Below are positions 7,918 to 15,703 of a stretch of 41,777 bases of DNA, piece after piece. How positions within the stretch are numbered: position 1 is the stretch's first letter; each line of letters begins with the position of its first letter. Source of the DNA: an uncultured Oscillospiraceae bacterium (lineage in GTDB: Bacteria > Bacillota > Clostridia > Oscillospirales > Oscillospiraceae); contig CALXDT010000114.1 of assembly GCA_944387125.1 (NCBI GenBank), positions 1 to 41,777 of the forward strand, written 5' to 3'. Under the pieces are notes generated by a model, which ran no database searches, was not told the DNA's origin, and saw only the letters and a list, made by a program, of their open reading frames with translations. The position numbers and the translations under genes are program-made.

Positions 7918-8907
7918 ATGAAAAAGCTGATCAACCGCGTGGCTGACGTGGAACTGGAAATGCTTCAGGGTATCGCCAAGGCCCACCCCCAACAACTGAA
8001 GAAGCTCCCCGACTACAATGTTCTGGTTCGCGCCGAGAAGAAGACAGATAAGGTGGCGCTGGTCTCCGGCGGCGGATCCGGTCACGAGCCTGCCCACGGC
8101 GGCTTTGTGGGCAAGGGCATGCTGGACGCCGCCGTGGCCGGTGCGGTATTCACCTCCCCCACCCCCGACCAGGTGGAAGCGGCCATTCGGGAAGTGGCTA
8201 CCCCCGCCGGTGTTCTGCTGATTATCAAGAACTACACCGGTGACGTGATGAATTTTGAAATGGCCGCGGAAATGGCGGAGATGGATGGCATCCGCTGCCT
8301 GAACGTGGTCACAAACGACGACGTGGCCGTTCAGGACTCCCTGTACACCACTGGCCGCCGGGGGGTGGCAGGCACCATTTTCGTCCACAAGATCGCCGGC
8401 GCCAAGGCCGAAGAAGGGGCTTCTCTGGAGGAGGTGCAGGCTGTGGCGCAGAAGGTCATTGACAACGTCCGCACCATGGGCGCCGCTCTGACCCCCTGTA
8501 CCGTTCCCGCCGCCGGAAAGCCAGGCTTCGAGATCGGTGAGGACGAAATGGAAGTGGGCATCGGAATCCACGGCGAGCCGGGCACCCATAAGGAAAAGAT
8601 CATGACCGCCAACGACATCACCGATCATCTGCTCAGCAAAATCCTGGCGGACATCGACTACGCCGGCGCGGAAGTGGCTGTGATGATCAACGGTTCCGGC
8701 GCCACCCCGCTTATGGAGCTGTATATCATCAATAACCGGGTTTCCGACGTGCTGGCACAGAAGGGCATCCGGGTCTACAAGACCTTCGTAGGCAACTACA
8801 TGACCTCTCTGGAAATGGCCGGTTTCTCCATCAGCCTGCTGCGGCTGGACGATGAGCTGAAGGCTCTGCTGGACGCCCCCGCCGACACCCCCGCCTTCCA
8901 GGCATAA
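7918..8907 (+). CDS. dhaK: Dihydroxyacetone kinase, DhaK subunit (PTS-dependent)
   Basis: DhaK binds dihydroxyacetone covalently for phosphorylation to dihydroxyacetone phosphate by the ADP of DhaL. The 329-residue protein shows SGGGSGHEPAHGGFVGKGML with H56, and GIGIHGEPGTHKE with H218, the histidine that forms the hemiaminal with the substrate. Both fall at the numbers known from E. coli DhaK. GGAGGAGA lies before the start. It is the first gene of dhaK-dhaL-dhaM. The product feeds glycolysis at triose phosphate, so the cell probably uses dihydroxyacetone, perhaps from glycerol. Confidence 0.95.
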   Translation: MKKLINRVADVELEMLQGIAKAHPQQLKKLPDYNVLVRAEKKTDKVALVSGGGSGHEPAHGGFVGKGMLDAAVAGAVFTSPTPDQVEAAIREVATPAGVLLIIKNYTGDVMNFEMAAEMAEMDGIRCLNVVTNDDVAVQDSLYTTGRRGVAGTIFVHKIAGAKAEEGASLEEVQAVAQKVIDNVRTMGAALTPCTVPAAGKPGFEIGEDEMEVGIGIHGEPGTHKEKIMTANDITDHLLSKILADIDYAGAEVAVMINGSGATPLMELYIINNRVSDVLAQKGIRVYKTFVGNYMTSLEMAGFSISLLRLDDELKALLDAPADTPAFQA

Positions 8908-8919
8908 GGAGGCATGGCT

Positions 8920-9543
8920 ATGGCAACAACTGCCGATCTGCTGGCGCTTCTGGAAGACATGAACGCCATCATTCAGGAAAACAAAAACTATCTGACGGAA
9001 CTGGATATGCCCATCGGGGACAGCGACCACGGCATCAACCTGGCCCGGGGCTTTCAGGCGGTGGTGGACAAACTGCCCGCCATGGAAGGAAAGGACGCGG
9101 GCTTCATTCTGAAGACCGTTGGCATGACCCTGGTTTCCACTGTGGGAGGCGCTTCCGGTCCCCTCTACGGCACCGCCTTTATGAAAGCCGCCGCAACGGC
9201 CAACGGAAAGACGGAGATCTCCCAGGAGGACTTTCTGTCTATGCTCACCGCCGCTGTGGATGGCGTGAAGCTGCGGGGCAAGGCCACCACCGGGGAGCAG
9301 ACCATGCTGGATGCCATGGTGCCCGCTTTGGAAGCCATGCGCGCCAAAACAGGTGATGCCTCCCCATCCGAAGTCCTTTCCGCCGGTCTGGCAGCCGCCG
9401 AGGACGGCGTAGAGAGAACCAAAGACATGATTGCCACCAAAGGCAGGGCCAGCTACCTGGGTGAGCGGAGCCTGGGGCACCAGGATCCCGGAGCCACCTC
9501 CTTTACCCTGCTTTTCTCCACCATCGTAAAGCGGTTCGGGTGA
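8920..9543 (+). CDS. dhaL: Dihydroxyacetone kinase, DhaL ADP-binding subunit
   Basis: DhaL holds a tightly bound ADP that is rephosphorylated by DhaM and in turn phosphorylates the substrate on DhaK. The 207-residue protein carries the metal-ADP site DMPIGDSDHGINLARG with D29, D34 and D36, followed by TVGGASGPLYGTAF and the C-terminal SYLGERSLGHQDPGA. An ATG at 8914 is open, but AAGGAGG (8906-8912) would sit almost on top of it, so I chose the ATG at 8920, seven bases past the ribosome site. It starts 12 bases after dhaK and ends 10 bases before dhaM. Confidence 0.94.
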   Translation: MATTADLLALLEDMNAIIQENKNYLTELDMPIGDSDHGINLARGFQAVVDKLPAMEGKDAGFILKTVGMTLVSTVGGASGPLYGTAFMKAAATANGKTEISQEDFLSMLTAAVDGVKLRGKATTGEQTMLDAMVPALEAMRAKTGDASPSEVLSAGLAAAEDGVERTKDMIATKGRASYLGERSLGHQDPGATSFTLLFSTIVKRFG

Positions 9544-9553
9544 GGAAGCCGGT

Positions 9554-9940
9554 ATGGTAGGGATTGTGATCGTATCGCACAGCCAAAAGGTGGCTGAAGG
9601 CGCCATGGAACTGGCGCTGCAAATGGCAGCCGACGCCAGAATCGCCGCCGCGGGCGGCCTTCCCGACGGGGGCATCGGCACCGACTTTCAGAAGATCCTG
9701 GAAGCGGTGGAGCGTGTGGCCTCGGAAGACGGCGTGGTGATCCTCTTCGACATGGGCAGCGCCCTGATGACCACAGAGATGGTACTGGAATCCCTGGAGG
9801 GAATCAACGCGGCAATTGCCGACGGCCCCATTGTGGAGGGAGCCATTGCCGCGGCGGTGTCCGCCTCCATCGGCCTTGGCCAGCAGGCCGTTCTGGAAGC
9901 CGTCCGTCAGGCCGGGACGGAGCCAAAGCTGCTAAGCTGA
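9554..9940 (+). CDS. dhaM: Dihydroxyacetone kinase phosphotransfer subunit DhaM
   Basis: This 128-residue, single-domain EIIA(Man)-fold protein carries phosphate from HPr to the ADP on DhaL. The phospho-histidine is H9 in GIVIVSHSQKVAEGA, at the known family position. DMGSALMTTEMVLESL and GPIVEGAIAAAVSASIG match the DhaM family. It lacks the HPr-like and enzyme I-like extensions found in E. coli DhaM, so it depends on separate enzyme I and HPr, which the operon just upstream encodes. The start is supported by GAGGAAG. A long hairpin follows its stop. Confidence 0.93.
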   Translation: MVGIVIVSHSQKVAEGAMELALQMAADARIAAAGGLPDGGIGTDFQKILEAVERVASEDGVVILFDMGSALMTTEMVLESLEGINAAIADGPIVEGAIAAAVSASIGLGQQAVLEAVRQAGTEPKLLS

Positions 9941-9960
9941 CGCCCATCATATGAAGAAAA

Positions 9961-10012
9961 AAAGACTCGTACCGGTTTCGGATGCACGTTCATCCGGCCT
10001 GTACGAGTCTTT
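9961..10012 (+). terminator. Long hairpin terminator of dhaKLM
   Basis: AAAGACTCGTAC (9961-9972) pairs perfectly with GTACGAGTCTTT (10001-10012), with an inner stem GGATG/CATCC. A run of A precedes it and ATTCT follows, so it can end transcription on the plus strand and perhaps on both strands. Confidence 0.7.
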
Positions 10013-10029
10013 ATTCTGGTTCTACAAAA

Positions 10030-10058
10030 GCCCCGGGGCAGGCGATCTGCCCCGGGGC
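10030..10058 (-). terminator. Terminator of the acs operon
   Basis: GCCCCGGGGCAG (10030-10041) pairs perfectly with CTGCCCCGGGGC (10047-10058) around a 5-base loop. Read leftward, TTTTGTAG follows the stem. It lies 20 bases past the stop of the YcxB-like gene, the last gene of the leftward operon. Confidence 0.8.
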
Positions 10059-10077
10059 GATGCAGGTTATCCGGTGC

Positions 10078-10587
10078 TCAGGGAATCCGCAGCTGCGGAC
10101 ATTTTCTTTGCAGAAGGGCTCTGCATTCTTCCAGGCTCCCTTTGGTAAATCCATCCGGCGCCAAGAGAATGCCGCTGCGCTGGTCCAGCATCAGCACATA
10201 GCTGTGCTTCAGCTTCACTACCCGGCAGATTTTGCTGTATGGGGTGGTGATCTGCACCATTCCTTCCAGAAGCTGAACCGCATCCTCTCCCAGGCACACC
10301 CGGGTCACAGGGATTTGCCCGTCGTTGCGCTTTCGTGTCGTTCGCAGAATGTTCCACACAGTCAGGTTCGGGAGGAAGAAGATCACTGCCTCCAGCGCCA
10401 GCATGCAGTAGTAGAACCCGCGTATATCCTCCCAGATGCCCGCCGAAACGGCATACAGGCAGACCAGCGCAAACACGGCGGCAATGACAGCGGTTGTCGC
10501 CGGCCGGGGACCCAGGGCAATTTTTCTGTAAAACTCCGTCAGCATCCTTCGCCCGGTGGTGTATTCCTGCTCCAGCAGTGGTTCCAT
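10078..10587 (-). CDS. YcxB-like membrane protein
   Basis: The 169-residue protein has two predicted membrane helices (about 28-50 and 58-82: TAVIAAVFALVCLYAVSAG and YYCMLALEAVIFFLPNLTV). A cytosolic C-terminal domain follows whose pattern (ITTPYSKICRVVKLKHSYVLML, then GILLAPDGFTKGSLEECRALL) fits the YcxB-like C-terminal region, a PH-like fold. No function is known to me for this family. It is the final gene of the Wood-Ljungdahl operon, 37 bases after acsB and ahead of the terminator. That position may be an accident of co-transcription or may mean a role at the membrane for the acetyl-CoA synthase system. Confidence 0.75.
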   Translation of the reverse strand: MEPLLEQEYTTGRRMLTEFYRKIALGPRPATTAVIAAVFALVCLYAVSAGIWEDIRGFYYCMLALEAVIFFLPNLTVWNILRTTRKRNDGQIPVTRVCLGEDAVQLLEGMVQITTPYSKICRVVKLKHSYVLMLDQRSGILLAPDGFTKGSLEECRALLQRKCPQLRIP

Positions 10588-10624
10588 AATCCTTCCTTTC
10601 GGAATTGCCCCGCCGGGGCAGCCC

Positions 10625-12751
10625 TTACATCAGCGGCTCCATGGCCAGCACCGGGTGGTTCTTCTCCGTCAGCCAGGACAGCAGCTCTTCGCAGTCGGTG
10701 GTGATGGTTTCATCGGCAATGTAGTCGGTGAAGTTGTCAATGCCGTACAGCTCCTTGGCGGTGGCATTGAGCCGCTCCGCCACATCGTCCTTCAGCTCCT
10801 TGGGCATCCAGACGATCCGCTCAATGCCGCCTTCTGCGGCGATGAACTTCTTGGAGGAGATGAAGTGACGGCCATGCCCCATGTAGCCGGGGGTCTGGAC
10901 GCCGCCGCCGGTGCAGGAGGCCAGCTCGCCGAAGGTCATGCCCGCAGGGGTCATGCCCTTGAATTCCCGGTTCACCACAATGAAGCCGTTAGACATAGGC
11001 TCAATGCCGCAGATGCATTCGAAGCAGCCGCAGGAGGTCATGGGATCCTCCAAAATGGAGTACAGGGTAACAGACTCCACCGCTCCGTGGGTGGCGTCCT
11101 TGATGGCTTTGTCCACGGATGCAAACCGGCCGGTGCGCTCGTCGGTGCAGCCTTCCTTGAAAATAGGCTGGCAGGGGCCGTTGGCGTTCAGCTCGTGGGT
11201 GGCCTTGGCATCCAGCCAGGACACGGCGCCGCACAGACCCAGCCGCTCGGGTGTCACCACGCAGCAGTGAGCCGGGGCGAAGGACTGGCAGAGAATGCAG
11301 GTGTAGTACCGATCCACCGCCTCGTCGGTCATGGAAGCCAGACGGTCATCCCGGGCGTTATACCGGGGGATGGCGATCTCATCCCGGAACTTGGCGGCCT
11401 GATCCGGATCGGTGATCAGGGTAATCTGGCACTTGTCCACCACCGCGTCAAATTCGTCCATGATCATCACATAGAGCACTTCGGCGAAGTGCTTCAAGGT
11501 CAGACCGGCTTCAAAGGCGGCGTTGGACACCCGCACCCGCACCTGGTTCCGCTGGCCGGTGTGCATGACGCCTTCCATATAGTTAAACCAGGCGTGGAAC
11601 TTCCGCTCAATGACGGCTTCAAAGTCCACCTGCATCTTCTTGCCGGCAACCTCCACGAAGGTGGCCAGCGCCAGATCCCTGGCGTCTGCCAGATCCGCGC
11701 CGATGATGGTGATCTTGTGATCCTCCACTTCCTCCAGCTCCCGCATCACCACCAGCTCGGCGGTGGGGTTCTTGCCGTAGAAGAATTCGTTGTGCATATC
11801 CGCCTTGCGGATAATCTCCCCTTCAAAGGCGGCGGCGAAGGGCACGGGGATGGGCAGCTCTTTGATCTTGATCTTAATGCCCCGCAGCTCCAGGGACTTC
11901 TTCACCGTCTCCCCATGGTCGCAGACGGATTCCAGGGCGCCGGGCACCTGGTTCTCTCCCAGGTCGATGTCCACCACCACCGGGAAGCCCAGGGCAATGG
12001 CGCCGGCGCCGGCGGAAACCACCACCGCGTCAATGGCGCCGAAGGTGTTCACAAAGGCGGGCACCCGGTTCTTGGTGTAGTCCAGCAGCCCCGCCAGGTT
12101 CCCCGGCTGGATGTTGCCGAAAATCAGGGCGGCACGGATGGCCACCGTAACCACATGGATGACGGAGGTCACGTCATGCCCCAGGGGGATTACCCGGAAT
12201 TCCAGACCCATTTTCACGCCGCCCTGGGCGCACTGCTCAATGACGTCGCCCACCAGAAAGGTCATAATGCCCTTGGACTGATAGTCCTTGACCACGCTGA
12301 CCACATCCTGCGGGTTTTCCGCCTTGCCCAGCACCACGGCCACACCGGGAATATCCCCCGTAACCAGCGGCACGCCCAGGGAGCGGATGATGGGATCGGG
12401 CACGAAGCCGATGCCGGAATCGCTCTCATAGGGGTTGGCATTGTCCACATATTTCAAGCCTTCCAGGATCTCCGCGCCTACGGCAGTGGCAAGTCCCGCA
12501 TTCAGGGCCTGCCCCAGATCCTCCTGGTTGGTAATCAGACTCTTGAGAACACCCACACAGGCAGGCAGATCCCCCAGGGTCTTGACCTTGACGCCGGTGG
12601 CGGCGTAAATGGTGGGGAAAAAGTATGCCGTATCGGGGAAAGCGATTTCCTTGTCAGCGCCGTACTTGGCAATGGCCTCGTTGACAGCGCCTTCGGTCAG
12701 ACCCGCAACGGCATTGCTGCCGCCATAGATCAGTTCGGTTAATACGCTCAT
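10625..12751 (-). CDS. acsB: Acetyl-CoA synthase (CODH/ACS beta subunit)
   Basis: This subunit makes acetyl-CoA from a corrinoid-bound methyl group, CO and CoA at the nickel A-cluster. In the 708-residue protein the cubane ligands are C485, C488, C497 and C507 (CILCQSFAPAHCCVVTPERL and LGLCG). The distal-nickel motif is C574-G575-C576 (SCGCFEC). All spacings match the C506/C509/C518/C528 and C595-G-C597 pattern of the Moorella enzyme (729 residues). The CODH-contacting N-terminal domain is present. GGAGGAG precedes the start. The gene for the CODH subunit is absent from the window, whereas acsA and acsB are often adjacent in acetogens. It lies in one leftward operon with metF, cooC, acsD and the acsC-acsE fusion. 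Confidence 0.96.
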   Translation of the reverse strand: MSVLTELIYGGSNAVAGLTEGAVNEAIAKYGADKEIAFPDTAYFFPTIYAATGVKVKTLGDLPACVGVLKSLITNQEDLGQALNAGLATAVGAEILEGLKYVDNANPYESDSGIGFVPDPIIRSLGVPLVTGDIPGVAVVLGKAENPQDVVSVVKDYQSKGIMTFLVGDVIEQCAQGGVKMGLEFRVIPLGHDVTSVIHVVTVAIRAALIFGNIQPGNLAGLLDYTKNRVPAFVNTFGAIDAVVVSAGAGAIALGFPVVVDIDLGENQVPGALESVCDHGETVKKSLELRGIKIKIKELPIPVPFAAAFEGEIIRKADMHNEFFYGKNPTAELVVMRELEEVEDHKITIIGADLADARDLALATFVEVAGKKMQVDFEAVIERKFHAWFNYMEGVMHTGQRNQVRVRVSNAAFEAGLTLKHFAEVLYVMIMDEFDAVVDKCQITLITDPDQAAKFRDEIAIPRYNARDDRLASMTDEAVDRYYTCILCQSFAPAHCCVVTPERLGLCGAVSWLDAKATHELNANGPCQPIFKEGCTDERTGRFASVDKAIKDATHGAVESVTLYSILEDPMTSCGCFECICGIEPMSNGFIVVNREFKGMTPAGMTFGELASCTGGGVQTPGYMGHGRHFISSKKFIAAEGGIERIVWMPKELKDDVAERLNATAKELYGIDNFTDYIADETITTDCEELLSWLTEKNHPVLAMEPLM

Positions 12752-12837
12752 ATGGTCTCCTCCTCAGTTTGTTCTGACAGAATTTCCCGTTTCCGGGATT
12801 TTTAAAATCAGCGGCGCTGCAACAGGCCGCGGGTTTC

Positions 12838-13299
12838 TCATGGTGATCCGGATTTCCGGGAAGGGGCTTTCTTCCCGGCCGTCTGTTTCTTCCTCCTGGC
12901 TGTCCGGGCTTTCAGCTCCCTGGCCAGCCGGGGAAATTCAGGGGATGTATTCTGCAGGGTATGCTCGGAATCCGTCTTTACGGTGAGGCTGGTCATTTTG
13001 GCAACGGACATGGTGGTCTTACCCGTTCCGTCCGTTCCCCGGAGGGATTTGATCTTCCTGAAGGGGATGGCCAGGAAGCCCTCCCCCTCCTCCAGCAGCA
13101 GCCGGGTGGAGGTAAGCACCCACCGGCCGCGGCGGCCGGGGCAGACCACCTTCACCTGTTCCCGGGGAAGCAGCAGCGTTTCCAGGCGGCGGGTAAAGTC
13201 CCGCTCCTCCCGCTTCCGCCGCCTGATCCAGGAAATCCGCAGTACCGCCAGCAAAACCGCCAACAGCAGCGCTGTCAGCAGATATTGCCATGGTCTCAT
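12838..13299 (-). CDS. Single-pass membrane protein with PH-like domain, unknown
   Basis: The 153-residue protein has one N-terminal membrane helix (about 5-25, YLLTALLLAVLLAVLRISWI) and a basic stretch (RRRKREERDFTRR). A small beta-rich domain follows (VLTSTRLLLEEGEGFLAIPF, then RKIKSLRGTDGTG) that reads like a bacterial PH domain, and the tail is very basic (RKKQTAGKKAPSRKSG). The start at 13299 follows AAAGGAA; a longer frame has no ribosome site. It sits between the acsC-acsE fusion and acsB. I know of no such gene in described acs operons. A role in tethering the enzymes to the membrane is only a guess. Confidence 0.65.
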   Translation of the reverse strand: MRPWQYLLTALLLAVLLAVLRISWIRRRKREERDFTRRLETLLLPREQVKVVCPGRRGRWVLTSTRLLLEEGEGFLAIPFRKIKSLRGTDGTGKTTMSVAKMTSLTVKTDSEHTLQNTSPEFPRLARELKARTARRKKQTAGKKAPSRKSGSP

Positions 13300-13409
13300 G
13301 GTGTTCGTTCCTTTCGGGTCTATGGTCAGAGGCCGGGAGGGAGTATCCCTCCCGGCCATGTGTGCGGGGTTCTCACATGCCCCCAGGGGGCTGGAAATCC
13401 ATTATGCTG

Positions 13410-15686
13410 TTACAGCTCCAGATAGGAGTCGGAGTACAGAACGTGGTTCTTGAAGATATCGCAGGACTTGATGGTCTCCATCAGCCGCAGGTCGCAGGGG
13501 TTGACAATGGCGGAAGTCAGACCCTGCATCATGGCCATGGCCACCAGCGTGGCGTCCATGATGGGACGCAGCGCCTTGGGCGCGCCGTTGGAGTTGTTGG
13601 ACAGGCCGCCGGTGGACTTCAGCCCCTCGTCGGCGAACATCTTGATGGCGTTCAGCACGTCCATCTGCTTGTCCTGCATGCCCTTGACCACCAGGAACAG
13701 GGGGTCGAACCACAGGTCGTCGGAGGACATGCCCAGCGCCAGGCCCCGCTCCAGCATATCGTGGCAGTGCTTCATCCGCTCTTCGTTGTCCTTGGCAATG
13801 CCGTCGGCAGAGCACAGGGCGATGCAGATGGCGTCGTTGGCGGCGGCCAGGTTGATGTTCTCAATCCGGGAGCCGGCGTCGGCGGAGTTGACGATGGGCT
13901 TGCCGTTGGTACGGTTGTAGACCTTGATACCGGCTTCGATGGCCTTCTTGTTGGCGGTATCCAGCGCCAGAGGAACGTTGTTGAAGTTCTCCTGGAGCAG
14001 CTTCACCGCCCACATCATCCGCTCGGGGCCGTCCTTCTCGGCAGGTCCGATGTTCACATCCAGGTAGGTGGCGCCGGCAGCGATCTGCTCAGCGGCACGC
14101 TTCAGAATGGGAGCGGGATCCCGCTCGTCCATTGCCTTGCGGATGGCGGGAGAGATGCAGTGGATCCGTTCGCCGATGGTGACGAAGGTCTTGGACTCGG
14201 GGTTGTGGCCCTTGTACTTGACGCCCATGTCCACCACCTCGATGGCGGGCACCCGGGTGGCCAGCAGCTCCTCGAAGGACAGCTCCTTGACCTCTTCCGC
14301 GGGAGCGGCAGCGGCCTTGGCGGCAGCCTCGGCAGCGGCGGCCTTGGCGGCGCCCTCGTACTCCTTGTCCTTCATGTACTTGGGCAGCTGGACGGCTTCC
14401 AGGGGACCCACCACCACGTTCCAGCCGGGGAGCTTCTCCTGGATCTCACCCTTCATCACGGCCACCTTGCCGGGGATGATCAGGGTGCGGTTCTTGATCT
14501 TGTTCTCAATGTCCAGCTCCTGGAAGGTCTTCTTCACCGTGGAGGAGGAGAACTTGCCGGCAGCCCAGGCAGTCAGAACGGACATGCCGGAAGCGTCGGT
14601 AATGATCAGGTTCACCGGCTGGTTGGAGCGCTCCAGCTCGCCGGAGACCAGGAAGTAGGTCAGGGCGAAGTCCACGGTCAGGGCGCAGGGGCTGTTCTCG
14701 TCGGCGCCGTTCAGGGGGTAGATCTTGGCTTCCACCTTCATGGGCTTCTGGGGATCGGTGTAGATGTTCTGGCGCAGGCCGTACAGCGGCAGGGCCTGGG
14801 CATAGGTCATGTTCTCCATGACCACAATGGAGCCGTACTTCTCCACGAACACGGAGGCGTAGGCGGTCTGGAGCCGGTCATCCCCGGCGGCGATCCGGGC
14901 CAGATTGACAATGGAGGGATAGCCGAAGGAACGGTCGCCGTCCTTCAGGGCGGTGCGGCGCACCAGCACGGCATTGGCCAGGGTTTCGTTGGCGTTCTTG
15001 CCGGTGACGTCCAGAACCAGGTTCTTGTTGCCGGCGGCTTCCAGCTTCTTGACCGTGTCGTACAGGTCGGACAGGTTCCCGGCGTAAACGCCCAGCACCA
15101 CGCCGGCCTCCTTGGCCAGGGCGTTCATGGCTTCCCAGTTGGCGGCGGTGGCGCCGTCCAGGATCACATTCTTGCCGGCCACAGCCAGAGCGGCCTTGGC
15201 GCAGGCCTCATCCCAGCACTCCAGGATCAGGCAGCGGCCGGTGGCAGCGGCCTTCTCCACCAGAGCGGCGTACACGGCGGGATCGGCCTGGGTGTTGGCC
15301 ACAAACACAAACTCCACGTACATCCGCTCGCCGATGCGCTCATAGTCCACTTTCTGCAGGTCAGCCAGCTTCGCGTCCACTTCCGCGGGGGTCATGGCGG
15401 TGCTGACGCTTACGGCGAACAGGGTCTTATTGACCAGGGTCTTCTCGTGGCGGTACAGAACGGTCTCGCCGCCCAGCTTGTACTCGCCCACGGCAATGGT
15501 CTTCATGGGAGGCGCGGTCTGCTCGTTGAGCATTGCCTTGGCCTCATCGGAGAAGTAGGGGCACTTGTCGATGGACACAGCGCCCTGCGCCACCTTCATG
15601 CAGAATGCCATACAGGTGGGGCTGCCGCACTCCTTACAGTTCTTCTTGGGAGACAGCTTGAAAATATCAAGACCTTTTAAAGCCAT
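13410..15686 (-). CDS. acsC-acsE: Fusion of corrinoid Fe-S protein large subunit and methyltransferase (AcsC-AcsE)
   Basis: One continuous 758-residue frame joins two Wood-Ljungdahl proteins. Residues 1 to about 440 are AcsC, the large subunit of the corrinoid Fe-S protein: an N-terminal 4Fe-4S motif (C17, C20, C25, C42), a TIM-barrel and a C-terminal cobalamin-binding domain. Residues 445-463 are an Ala/Glu/Lys-rich linker. Residues from about 484 to 758 are AcsE, the methyltetrahydrofolate:corrinoid methyltransferase (about 262 residues alone), with GERIHC, LDVNIGP (D543), ALDTANKKAIEAG, FDPLFL (D661) and GGLSNNSNG (N697), matching the pterin-site Asp and Asn residues known in Moorella AcsE. 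GGAAGGAGG precedes the start, 17 bases after acsD. There is no stop or frameshift and no separate acsE in the window. The fusion would place methyl donor and acceptor on one chain. Confidence 0.92.
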   Translation of the reverse strand: MALKGLDIFKLSPKKNCKECGSPTCMAFCMKVAQGAVSIDKCPYFSDEAKAMLNEQTAPPMKTIAVGEYKLGGETVLYRHEKTLVNKTLFAVSVSTAMTPAEVDAKLADLQKVDYERIGERMYVEFVFVANTQADPAVYAALVEKAAATGRCLILECWDEACAKAALAVAGKNVILDGATAANWEAMNALAKEAGVVLGVYAGNLSDLYDTVKKLEAAGNKNLVLDVTGKNANETLANAVLVRRTALKDGDRSFGYPSIVNLARIAAGDDRLQTAYASVFVEKYGSIVVMENMTYAQALPLYGLRQNIYTDPQKPMKVEAKIYPLNGADENSPCALTVDFALTYFLVSGELERSNQPVNLIITDASGMSVLTAWAAGKFSSSTVKKTFQELDIENKIKNRTLIIPGKVAVMKGEIQEKLPGWNVVVGPLEAVQLPKYMKDKEYEGAAKAAAAEAAAKAAAAPAEEVKELSFEELLATRVPAIEVVDMGVKYKGHNPESKTFVTIGERIHCISPAIRKAMDERDPAPILKRAAEQIAAGATYLDVNIGPAEKDGPERMMWAVKLLQENFNNVPLALDTANKKAIEAGIKVYNRTNGKPIVNSADAGSRIENINLAAANDAICIALCSADGIAKDNEERMKHCHDMLERGLALGMSSDDLWFDPLFLVVKGMQDKQMDVLNAIKMFADEGLKSTGGLSNNSNGAPKALRPIMDATLVAMAMMQGLTSAIVNPCDLRLMETIKSCDIFKNHVLYSDSYLEL

Positions 15687-15703
15687 TGTATGTTCCTCCT
15701 TCC

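Noticed and set aside
10556..12742. Long plus-strand open frame opposite acsB
   Set aside because: It mirrors acsB almost exactly, has a shadow-type composition and no recognisable domain.
12783..12806. Small CCCG/CGGG hairpin followed by T on the plus strand between acsB and the PH-like gene
   Set aside because: The stem is four bases and faces the wrong way for the operon, and no plus-strand gene ends there.
13290..15680. Long plus-strand open frame opposite the acsC-acsE fusion
   Set aside because: Its product is rich in Gly, His, Gln and Val with no motif, as expected for the shadow of a GC-rich gene. The minus-strand frame has clear AcsC and AcsE signatures.
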